From NCBI GenBank assembly GCA_946188175.1, contig CAMHUJ010000147.1, forward strand, positions 1 to 5,433: a DNA stretch of 5,433 bases, given 5' to 3'. Both the position numbers and the translations under genes were made by a program. This DNA comes from an uncultured Ruminococcus sp. GTDB taxonomy: Bacteria > Bacillota > Clostridia > Oscillospirales > Ruminococcaceae. The notes under the pieces are model-generated. The model saw only the letters and a program-made list of their open reading frames with translations. It was not told the DNA's origin and did not search any database. Shown one piece after another: positions 1 through 5,432 of this stretch; the stretch's first letter is position 1; each line of letters opens with the position of its first letter.

Positions 1-1751
1 AAGCCGTCAGCGTCCTGGAAAGAGGTGTTCACGGAAACGATGCCGCCGTTCAGGTGGATCTCGCCGTAGGAACCGCCCATCATGCCGCCGCGACCGCCCC
101 AGCCGCCCTGATTCCAGCCGGTATTGTTACCTCCGCCGGAATTATCGGAGCCGCCTGCTGCATTATAGCCGTCGTCGCGCGCAATGATGTAGATGTTGCC
201 GTTATTCTGATAGATTTTGACTGCCTCGAAGCCCTCGTAGCAATTTGTAACATATACTTCAAGGCACTTGTAATCCGTACCCGCGGTCTTTCCGCCGACA
301 TAGAGGTCAGAATCGGAGTGGACGGCATCGTCATTGGTAGAGAGCTTCAGTTTGCCGGCATTCAGCACCGCGTCTCCTGCACAGTGCAGGCAGTCGTCAG
401 TGGAATTGACGGTAATCGTGCCGCCGTTCACGGTCAGCGTACCTGCGCTTTGATAGGTTGTGCCTGTTTCGTCATAGATTCCGACAGCCTTGATGCCCTT
501 TGCGGAGACATCGAGGTTGGAAGAGCTGTTGCCGCCGCCCGGGAAACCGCCCCAGGGATTTGCCTGACCGCCTGTGGTTGCAGTGGTGCTGCTGCCCTGA
601 TAGGTGTAGATGTTAATATCGCCGCCGTTGATCTCGACTGCCTGTTCGCCCTGAATGCCGTCCAGATAGGACTCGATCTTGATTGTACCGCCGTTGATGC
701 GGACAAAGCCCTGATTGACAGCCGTGCCGTCGGATTTCGCGGTCGTTGTGCTGGTGGACTTGATGCCGTCGCCCTTTTCGGTCTTGACGGAGACCTTCAG
801 GGATTCGTAGTTATCCTCTGCATCCGGATCGCCGATGCGGACGGAATCCTTGCCGCGGATGCCGTCATCGACTGCATTGACCTGAATATCGCCGTTCCAG
901 ATCTTGATATCATCCTTGGAGACAATGCCGTCTGCGCATTTGCCGTTGACGATCAGCGTGCCCTTGCCCTTGAATTTGAGATCGTCACAGGAATAGATCG
1001 CGCCTGCATCTTCATCGGCATTCTTATAATCGGTGCCGTCGGTGATCGTGTTGACAGTATCCTTTTTCACGGTAATGACGCATTCCTCAGCGATTGACGC
1101 AACATAGATCGGCGAATCGGAGGTGTTCGTCAGTGTCAGACCGCGGAGATTCAGCGTGACCTGACCCTCCGGATATGCGGTCTTGTCCACATTGACGCAG
1201 AGCTGACCGTTTGCGCAGGTGCCGTCGAGATCAAGCTCGCAGGGCTGTGTGACCGTGACGACCGTGCCGTTTGTGACGGTGACGTTCTCCGCCTTGTCTG
1301 CCGCGACTTCATTGCCTGCCGCATTTTTCAGCGTCACGGCTTTGTCCGCGAAGGTGACTGCCGTAACCTGATTTTCAGAGACCGGATCGGTTTCCGTATT
1401 GCCGGGCTGCTCCGGTGTCTCGGGCGTATCGGGATTCTCCGGTGTTTCGGGTGTTTCCGGATTCTCCGGTGTTTCCGGCTGATCGGGCGTTTCCGGTGTC
1501 ATCAGCGCTCGCTTGAGCAGCGTCAGATCCACTGCATTGATCACGCCGTCACCGTTGTAATCGGCAGAGGCGGCATCCTTGAGACTGCCTGCGGTTGAGA
1601 GATACTTGCAGAGCATGACCGCATCCGCAGCACCGAGCTTGCCGTCGCCGTTGACATCGCCCTTCACTGCCGCGAAAACCGGCACCGTCAGGACAAGTGC
1701 CGCTGCCGATACCGCAATCGCTGCACCGGCTGTTTTCTTTTTCTTTCGCAT
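1..1751 (-). CDS. Secreted dockerin protein with beta-helix carbohydrate-binding region (partial, 3' end off window)
   Basis: 583 residues are visible and the C-terminus runs off the left edge. I choose the ATG at 1751 over the in-frame ATG at 1760, because AGAAAGGA (1760-1767) lies 8 nt before the former and overlaps the latter. Residues 1-27 form a signal peptide: MRKKKK, a hydrophobic Ala/Val/Leu core, then cleavage near VFA/AV. Residues 31-84 are a type I dockerin. Residues 85-123 are a Pro/Thr/Glu linker. From about residue 124 the chain becomes short beta-strand repeats with recurring Asp-Gly turns (ADGIVSKDDIKI, DDGIRGKDSVRI, LDGIQGEQAVEI, DDAVHSDSDLYV), as in the Cthe_2159/DUF4353 carbohydrate-binding family of calcium-binding parallel beta-helices. 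Gly/Trp-rich loops lie near 394-407 and 533-563. Inferred role: an extracellular, polysaccharide-binding component docked onto a cohesin scaffold. Catalysis cannot be judged. The family call is from memory of motif style, not a search. Confidence 0.85.
   Translation of the reverse strand, partial: MRKKKKTAGAAIAVSAAALVLTVPVFAAVKGDVNGDGKLGAADAVMLCKYLSTAGSLKDAASADYNGDGVINAVDLTLLKRALMTPETPDQPETPENPETPETPENPDTPETPEQPGNTETDPVSENQVTAVTFADKAVTLKNAAGNEVAADKAENVTVTNGTVVTVTQPCELDLDGTCANGQLCVNVDKTAYPEGQVTLNLRGLTLTNTSDSPIYVASIAEECVITVKKDTVNTITDGTDYKNADEDAGAIYSCDDLKFKGKGTLIVNGKCADGIVSKDDIKIWNGDIQVNAVDDGIRGKDSVRIGDPDAEDNYESLKVSVKTEKGDGIKSTSTTTAKSDGTAVNQGFVRINGGTIKIESYLDGIQGEQAVEINGGDINIYTYQGSSTTATTGGQANPWGGFPGGGNSSSNLDVSAKGIKAVGIYDETGTTYQSAGTLTVNGGTITVNSTDDCLHCAGDAVLNAGKLKLSTNDDAVHSDSDLYVGGKTAGTDYKCLEVYVTNCYEGFEAVKIYQNNGNIYIIARDDGYNAAGGSDNSGGGNNTGWNQGGWGGRGGMMGGSYGEIHLNGGIVSVNTSFQDADG
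1383..1499 (-). repeat. Pro/Thr/Glu linker repeat
   Basis: Residues 85-123 are built from short units of the type PETPENPETPETPENPDTP, joining dockerin and beta-helix. At DNA level this is a run of imperfect direct repeats made from variants of ggtgtttccgg and ggattctccgg. Low-complexity PT-rich linkers of this kind are usual between modules of cellulosomal and other extracellular polysaccharide-acting proteins. Repeat number could vary between strains by slippage. Confidence 0.85.
1500..1661 (-). other. Type I dockerin domain, N-terminal
   Basis: Residues 31-84 of the secreted protein hold two EF-hand-like calcium loops, DVNGDGKLGAAD (32-43) and DYNGDGVINAVD (64-75). Each is followed by a helix, VMLCKYLS and LTLLKRALM. 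Asp/Asn at loop positions 1, 3, 5 and 12 match the F-hand pattern of type I dockerins, which bind cohesin modules of scaffoldins. The module sits directly after the signal peptide, whereas most dockerins are at the C-terminus. The residues that usually set cohesin specificity (loop positions 10-11) are AA in repeat 1 and AV in repeat 2, so the two repeats are similar but not identical. Confidence 0.9.
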
Positions 1752-1818
1752 AGTTTTCATCCTTTCTGTATGGTAAACTTTGACCCTCATACAGGATCAT
1801 TTCCCTTTGGCTGCCACC

Positions 1819-1824
1819 ATTATA
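1819..1824 (-). promoter_or_regulatory. Probable -10 box of the dockerin gene
   Basis: Read on the minus strand this is a consensus TATAAT, 68 nt upstream of the chosen start codon, giving a 5' UTR of about 60 nt. No good -35 box lies 16-18 nt further upstream (AGCATC at 17 nt), so the promoter may be weak or activator-dependent. Carbohydrate-responsive control would fit the gene but no operator is recognisable. Confidence 0.4.
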
Positions 1825-2047
1825 TACCCCGAGGCTGAAACGATGCTGAAAATAACGCATTTATTGCGAAATAATTTTTATGCGCAATATAATGCAAAAT
1901 TCAGGTTTTAACTGAAATTTCTTAAATCTTGCGCTGAATCCGGACGGTTTTTTCAGTTTTGCAGGCTTTCGTATAAAACATTGCAGGATATGATGTACGC
2001 AGAAATCTGTGCAAAATCACGAAAATCTCGAAATCTGCCGAAACGCC
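1825..2047. other. Divergent intergenic region
   Basis: AT-rich DNA between the -10 box of the dockerin gene and the -35 box of thrS. Small open frames here have no ribosome binding site or protein-like composition. It holds an AT-rich near-palindrome at about 1898-1920 (AAATTCAG ... CTGAAATTT) and a copy of AGGCTTTCGTATA at 1963-1975. No further gene or RNA is supported. Confidence 0.6.
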
Positions 2048-2076
2048 TTGACAAATACCGCACATTTGCGTATAAT
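2048..2076 (+). promoter_or_regulatory. Sigma-A type promoter of thrS
   Basis: TTGACA at 2048-2053, exactly 17 nt, then TATAAT at 2071-2076: both hexamers match the vegetative sigma factor consensus with optimal spacing. The start of transcription should be near 2083, just ahead of the T-box leader. Such a strong constitutive promoter fits a gene whose control is exerted afterwards by transcription attenuation. Confidence 0.92.
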
Positions 2077-2231
2077 GAAAGCAATCAGAGGCTTTCGCAT
2101 ACGAAAGCAGAGGACATGTCGCAAAGGAGCGCTCATCTGACAGAGAGGATGCTGACCCGCTGAAAGGCATCCGATGATCTCTTTTCCGGTACCACCGCTG
2201 CTGCGAATGTCAATGGGAATGAGGAAACGCT

Positions 2232-2278
2232 CGGGTGGAACCGTGCGCGTTTGTACCATAATACAGTGGACAAACCCG
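2232..2278 (+). promoter_or_regulatory. T-box antiterminator element
   Basis: CGGGU (2232-2236) at the 5' side of the T-box can pair with ACCCG (2274-2278), enclosing the UGGAACC bulge that binds the tRNA acceptor end. GUUUGU (2249-2254) with ACAAAC (2270-2275) could extend the helix, overlapping by two bases. ACCCG overlaps the 5' arm of the terminator that starts at 2275, so antiterminator and terminator are mutually exclusive. Confidence 0.8.
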
Positions 2279-2319
2279 TACCCCGAACAGATGCAAACTG
2301 TTCGGAGTGCGGGCTTTTT
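2275..2319 (+). terminator. Leader terminator of the thrS T-box
   Basis: CCCGUAC-C-CCGAACAG (2275-2290) pairs with CUGUUCGG-A-GUGCGGG (2298-2313), with one C/A mismatch and one G-U pair, closing a 7-nt loop. CUUUUU follows. This is the default off-state of the riboswitch, formed when the tRNA is charged. Confidence 0.93.
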
Positions 2320-2363
2320 GATTGCCCTGATCCGAACCAAGATCAATACGGAGGGATTTTTTT

Positions 2364-4298
2364 ATGAAGATCACATTTGCAAACGGCAGCTTTGAAGGCG
2401 CTGCCCCTGTCACTGTCTACGATGCCGCGAAGGAAGCAGGCGTCATCGAGCGCGAGCATATTGCTGCCCTCGTGAACGGTCAGCCTGCCGACCTCACCGC
2501 CGAGCTGACTGACGATGCAGAGGTTCAGCTCCTTACCTTTGAGGACAAGGAAGGCAGACATATTTTCAATCATACTGCGGCGCATATCCTCGCACAGGCT
2601 GCAAAGCGTCTGTTCCCCGAGGTCAAGCTGACGATCGGTCCGGCAATCGACCGCGGCTTCTATTATGACTTCGATACCGAAAAGCCGTTCAATGCGGATA
2701 CCCTGACTGCACTTGAGGGCGAAATGAAGAAGATCGTCAAGGAGAATCTGCGCATCGAGCGCTTCACTCTGCCGAAGGATGAGGCGGTCAAGCTGATGCA
2801 GGAGCGCGGCGAATCCTATAAGGTGCAGCTTATCGAGGAGCTTCCCGAGGGTGAAACGATCAGCTTCTACAAGCAGGGAGAATACATCGACCTCTGCGTC
2901 GGTCCGCACCTCTTTGCGACCGGTCTTGTCAAGGCATTCAAGCTGACCTCATGTACCGGTGCATACTGGAAGGGCGATCAGAACAACAAGCAGCTGACCC
3001 GTGTCTACGGCGTTGCTTTCCCGAAGAAGGAACAGCTCAAGGCGCATCTCGATATGCTCGAGGAGGCAAAGAACCGCGATCACAATAAGATCGGCAGAGA
3101 GCTCGGCTACTTCACGACCGTCGATTACATCGGACAGGGTCTCCCGATCATGCTGCCGAAAGGCGCAAGAGTCATTCAGCTGCTCCAGCGCTGGGTCGAG
3201 GACTATGAGCAGTCCAAGGGCTGCCAGCTCACCAAGACCCCGCTCTTTGCAAAGCGCGATCTCTATAAGATTTCCGGTCACTGGGATCACTACCTCGACG
3301 GCATGTTCGTCATGGGCGATCCGTATGATGAGGAGAAGGAATGCTTCGCGCTCCGTCCGATGACCTGCCCGTTCCAGTATCAGGTCTTCCTCAACAAGCA
3401 GCGCTCCTACAAGGAACTGCCGATGCGTCTGACCGAGACCTCGACGCTCTTCCGCAATGAGGATTCCGGCGAAATGCACGGTCTGATCCGTGTCCGTCAG
3501 TTCACGATCTCCGAGGGTCACTTCATCATCCGTCCGGATCAGCTCGAGGAGGAATTCAAGTTCTGTCTCGAAATGGCAAAGTATATGCTTGATACGGTCG
3601 GTCTGCTCGAGGACTGCACCTTCCGCTTCTCCCAGTGGGATCCGGCAAACCCGAAGAACAAGTATGAGGGTACCGCGGAGCAGTGGAACATCGCACAGGA
3701 TGCCATGGGCAAGATCCTCGATCATCTCGGACTCAATTATGAGATCGGTATTGACGAGGCTGCATTCTACGGTCCGAAGCTCGATATTCAGTATAAGAAT
3801 GTCTTTGGCAAGGAAGATACGCTTGTCACGATCCAGATTGATATGCTGCTTGCAGAGCGCTTCGGCATGTACTATATTGATAAGGACGGTCAGAAGAAGC
3901 TGCCGTATATCATTCACAGAACCTCGCTCGGCTGCTTTGAGCGTACCCTCGCTTACATGCTCGAGAAGTATTCCGGCGTGCTGCCGCTCTGGCTCGCTCC
4001 GGAGCAGGTCCGTCTGCTGCCGATCGGCGAGGAGCATGCTGCATACGCACAGGCATTCGCTGATAAGCTCACGGCTGCCGGTATGCGCGTGACTGTCGAT
4101 ACCGAGGACAGAAACATCGGTACCAAGATCAAGAACGCACGCTTTGACCGCATCCCGTATATGCTCATCATCGGTGACAATGAGGTCAAGGAGAACGGCG
4201 TGACCGTCCGCTCCCGCAAGGAGGGCGAGCTCGGCTGCCTCAAGCTCGACGATGTCTTTAATAAGCTCATCACCGAGGTCGCAACGAAGGCAAAATAA
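2364..4298 (+). CDS. thrS: Threonyl-tRNA synthetase
   Basis: Cytoplasmic class II synthetase that joins threonine to tRNA-Thr with ATP. At 644 residues it is the usual full length. The start follows GGAGGG (2350-2355) by 8 nt. Residues 1-60 are the TGS domain. The second additional (editing) domain carries the HxxxH pair H70/H74 and C178/H182 in CVGPH, the metal-type site that clears mischarged serine. The catalytic core has C335 (RPMTCP), H386 and H518 as zinc ligands, motif 2 around RLTETSTLFRNEDSGEMHG (355-373) and motif 3 around GCFERTLAYMLEKYSG. The anticodon-binding domain begins near WLAPEQVRLLPIG (543-555). The block FTISEGHFI stands where E. coli has FTQDDAHIF; I recall the ISEGH form from clostridial enzymes, so it is lineage variation rather than damage. 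All key residues are present. The gene is monocistronic, between the T-box and a strong terminator. Confidence 0.98.
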   Translation: MKITFANGSFEGAAPVTVYDAAKEAGVIEREHIAALVNGQPADLTAELTDDAEVQLLTFEDKEGRHIFNHTAAHILAQAAKRLFPEVKLTIGPAIDRGFYYDFDTEKPFNADTLTALEGEMKKIVKENLRIERFTLPKDEAVKLMQERGESYKVQLIEELPEGETISFYKQGEYIDLCVGPHLFATGLVKAFKLTSCTGAYWKGDQNNKQLTRVYGVAFPKKEQLKAHLDMLEEAKNRDHNKIGRELGYFTTVDYIGQGLPIMLPKGARVIQLLQRWVEDYEQSKGCQLTKTPLFAKRDLYKISGHWDHYLDGMFVMGDPYDEEKECFALRPMTCPFQYQVFLNKQRSYKELPMRLTETSTLFRNEDSGEMHGLIRVRQFTISEGHFIIRPDQLEEEFKFCLEMAKYMLDTVGLLEDCTFRFSQWDPANPKNKYEGTAEQWNIAQDAMGKILDHLGLNYEIGIDEAAFYGPKLDIQYKNVFGKEDTLVTIQIDMLLAERFGMYYIDKDGQKKLPYIIHRTSLGCFERTLAYMLEKYSGVLPLWLAPEQVRLLPIGEEHAAYAQAFADKLTAAGMRVTVDTEDRNIGTKIKNARFDRIPYMLIIGDNEVKENGVTVRSRKEGELGCLKLDDVFNKLITEVATKAK

Positions 4299-4302
4299 GA
4301 GA

Positions 4303-4372
4303 TTTCTGATATGCGAAAGCGCATCCGGAGCCGTAAGAGATTCCGCTTCGGGTGCGCTGATGATATCAGAAA
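4303..4372 (+). other. Nested hairpin in the thrS 3' untranslated region
   Basis: UUUCUGAUAU (4303-4312) pairs perfectly with AUAUCAGAAA (4363-4372). Inside it, GCGCAUCCGGAGC (4319-4331) pairs with GCUUCGGGUGCGC (4345-4357) over 13 bp, with two G-U pairs and a 13-nt loop. The structure starts 4 nt after the thrS stop and abuts the terminator. It has no U-tract of its own and is probably a 3'-end stabiliser or a degenerate first terminator. A shorter local hairpin, AUGCG (4311-4315) with CGCAU (4320-4324), competes with it. Confidence 0.65.
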
Positions 4373-4407
4373 GCCGCTTCAATCAGGCTGATTGAAGCGG
4401 CTTTTTT
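4371..4407 (+). terminator. Intrinsic terminator of thrS
   Basis: AAGCCGCTTCAATCA (4371-4385) pairs over 15 bp with TGATTGAAGCGGCTT (4389-4403) across a 3-nt GGC loop, and the run of six T (4402-4407) follows. On the minus strand the same stem is followed only by TTTCT, so it would be a weaker stop for the convergent 4452-4937 remnant. Confidence 0.95.
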
Positions 4408-4451
4408 GTTATCTGCTGTTCCGGAAAAGAGATTCTGCGGGAAAGCCCTGA

Positions 4452-4937
4452 TTACCGGAGAAGCTGCTTGCCGTATTCGCTGAGATGCCGCACGCAGAGC
4501 TCCAGCGGAATCTGAAAATACTGCGGTCCCTCCGCATACGATGCGCCGAACGAATATGCCGGAAATTCCAGCATGAACGTATCATCCGTAAAATACCATG
4601 TACCCTCGCCGGTCATTGCCTTTGTCAGCGTATCCGCCGTGAAATCATCCTGACCTTCGTATTTTTCTGCATAATACTGCATGAAGTATTCCGTCGCAAA
4701 ATTCACAAATTCATTCGGTGCCGCGGAGATTTCATCGAGTGAACCGATCACCTTCATGGTATCCGTATCGAAGAACACGGTGTCTGTTCCGTACATGCCG
4801 TGCGCGCCGCCGCCGTACCAGTAATTGCTCAGGAAGATTGTGCCGGATTTGCCCTGATAATCCAGCATATAGTCAATGTCGGTCTGCTCATTGCCGAACG
4901 GCTGCGCATTGACCTTTTCTTCGGCTGCGGTGAAGAA
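4452..4937 (-). pseudogene. 5'-truncated RsiV-like DUF3298 protein remnant
   Basis: 161 codons are open from just after an in-frame TAA (4938-4940) to the TAA at 4452-4454. The protein has the DUF3298 pattern as I recall it from RsiV-like anti-sigma factors and related secreted proteins: a YWYGGGAHGMYG strand-turn, a DTDTMKVIGSLDEI segment, then WYFTDDTFMLEF, PAYSFGASYAEGPQYFQIPLEL near the end. Such proteins normally carry a further N-terminal part (signal or membrane segment and often a DUF4163 region), which is absent. The first Met (4868) falls after conserved-looking sequence (PFGNEQTDIDY) and has no ribosome binding site. No alternative start codon exists in the 23 codons upstream, and neither other frame upstream carries the missing part. 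I read this as the 3' remnant of a once longer gene. A sequencing error or a non-standard start is less likely. Function of the parent family member is unknown here. Confidence 0.65.
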
Positions 4938-4953
4938 TTACAAGACTGTAATT
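4936..4953. repeat. Inverted repeat at the truncation point of the DUF3298 remnant
   Basis: AATTACA (4936-4942) and TGTAATT (4947-4953) are perfect 7-bp arms around AGAC. The repeat contains the TAA that closes the remnant's frame and marks the switch from coding-like sequence to about 100 bp of AT-rich DNA without a gene (4938-5037). On the minus strand a TATAAT (4951-4956) overlaps it, but without a -35 box or a start codon after it. Confidence 0.5.
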
Positions 4954-5037
4954 ATAATTTAAGCCGGACTTTATGTTTGTTCAGTTCTTCTTAACGTTTT
5001 CGGGCAGACAGAGATTTGCAGCAATTCATAACAAAAT

Positions 5038-5071
5038 AAACTGCCTGTGAATCGCATGGCACAGGCAGTTT
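5038..5071 (-). terminator. Intrinsic terminator of the CorA gene
   Basis: On the minus strand, AAACTGCCTGTG and CACAGGCAGTTT form a perfect 12-bp stem around a 10-nt loop, followed by ATTTTGTT. It lies 19 nt after the CorA stop codon. The plus strand has no T-run after the stem, so it works for the minus strand only. It also separates CorA from the truncated gene beyond it. Confidence 0.85.
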
Positions 5072-5090
5072 CTGATGATATGGTGCAGAC

Positions 5091-5432
5091 TCAGAACTTC
5101 TTCTTTCGCAGCAGCACAAATGCTACGATTGAGGTCAGAATCAGCGTAATAATGATCGAATAGACCCAGCTGCTGTCAAAGGGCAGCGTACCGGTTTCCA
5201 TGTTGATGCCGTAGAAGGCGAAGATGATGTTCGGGATTTCGATGATCACGGTGATGATCGTCAAACGCCACATGACCGAGTTCTGATTGTTTGCGATGAC
5301 ATACGAGAAAGCGTCCATCATTGCGGAGATAACGCCGCTGTAGATCGTCGCCATTTCGACCGCCTGCCGGAACTCAATCCCGACATCGTCCATGAGGTCT
5401 TCATCCTCGGGATAGAGCTTTAACGCTCTGCC
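5091..5432 (-). CDS. CorA-family divalent cation channel, C-terminal part (start off window)
   Basis: 113 residues remain of the C-terminal end; the frame is open to the right edge, so the first internal Met is not the start. Known members are pentameric membrane channels for Mg2+ and related ions. Visible are the end of the long stalk helix (about residues 14-54), transmembrane helix 1 ending in IIFAFYGINMETGTLPF (69-85), a short periplasmic loop, transmembrane helix 2 (SWVYSIIITLILTSIVAFVLL, 88-108 without its last residue pair) and the basic cytoplasmic tail RKKKF. This two-helix hairpin, the loop with Pro, and the basic end are the CorA signature. The family's YGMN filter motif reads YGIN here (residues 74-77). 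A terminator follows directly. Metal specificity cannot be told, and CorA paralogues with changed filters exist. Confidence 0.88.
   Translation of the reverse strand, partial: GRALKLYPEDEDLMDDVGIEFRQAVEMATIYSGVISAMMDAFSYVIANNQNSVMWRLTIITVIIEIPNIIFAFYGINMETGTLPFDSSWVYSIIITLILTSIVAFVLLRKKKF

Larger units (their letters stand above)
2083..2319 (+). promoter_or_regulatory. T-box riboswitch, threonine-specific, controlling thrS
   Basis: The leader senses uncharged tRNA-Thr and lets transcription continue into thrS when threonyl-tRNA is scarce. Stem I can be traced. Its basal helix is GACAU-G-UCGCA (2113-2123) with UGCGA-AUGUC (2202-2211), G2118 bulged. The middle helix is UCAUC (2133-2137) with GAUGA (2173-2177). 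The conserved CAGAGAG bulge lies at 2141-2147. The distal helix is GGAUGC (2147-2152) with GCAUCC (2167-2172), capped by a loop ending GCUGAAAG. The 3' arm just above the basal helix reads ACCACC (2191-2196), two Thr codons, which I take as the specifier. The T-box sequence CGGGUGGAACCGUG is at 2232-2245; its UGGA should pair with a tRNA ending UCCA. A small extra hairpin (2091-2108) precedes Stem I. Stem III is at most very short. Specifier identity rests on position and on thrS downstream. Confidence 0.93.

Noticed and set aside
54..1097. Long open frame on the plus strand (347 codons) opposite the beta-helix protein
   Set aside because: It is the antisense shadow of the dockerin gene. The real gene rarely uses TTA, CTA or TCA, so the opposite strand lacks stops. 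The translation is an Ala/Ile/Val/Asp-rich run with no ribosome binding site or recognisable domain.
1383..1499. CRISPR-like or intergenic tandem repeat
   Set aside because: The repeats are short, imperfect and in frame, encoding the Pro/Thr/Glu linker of the secreted protein. There are no spacers.
1758..1760. Upstream in-frame ATG as start of the dockerin protein (adds Met-Lys-Thr)
   Set aside because: The Shine-Dalgarno sequence directly abuts and overlaps this codon, leaving no spacing. The ATG at 1751 has an 8-nt spacing.
1951..1976. A second plus-strand promoter, TTTTCA with TATAAA at 16-nt spacing
   Set aside because: The -35 match is poor and the consensus promoter at 2048-2076 already explains thrS transcription.
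2161..2172. GGC in TGAAAGGCATCC as a glycine specifier codon, by resemblance to the glyQS leader
   Set aside because: Tracing the helices shows these bases are the end of the distal loop and the 3' strand of the distal helix of Stem I, not the specifier loop. ACC at 2191-2196 is in the right place and agrees with thrS.
1922..2346. Several small open frames on both strands in the thrS leader
   Set aside because: They overlap the T-box, promoter and terminator, whose base pairing explains the sequence. None has a convincing ribosome binding site.
2949..4382. 477-codon open frame on the minus strand opposite thrS
   Set aside because: It is an antisense shadow created by the strong C/G third-position bias of thrS. 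It runs through the terminator hairpin and has a Leu/Glu/Ile-rich composition with no domain.
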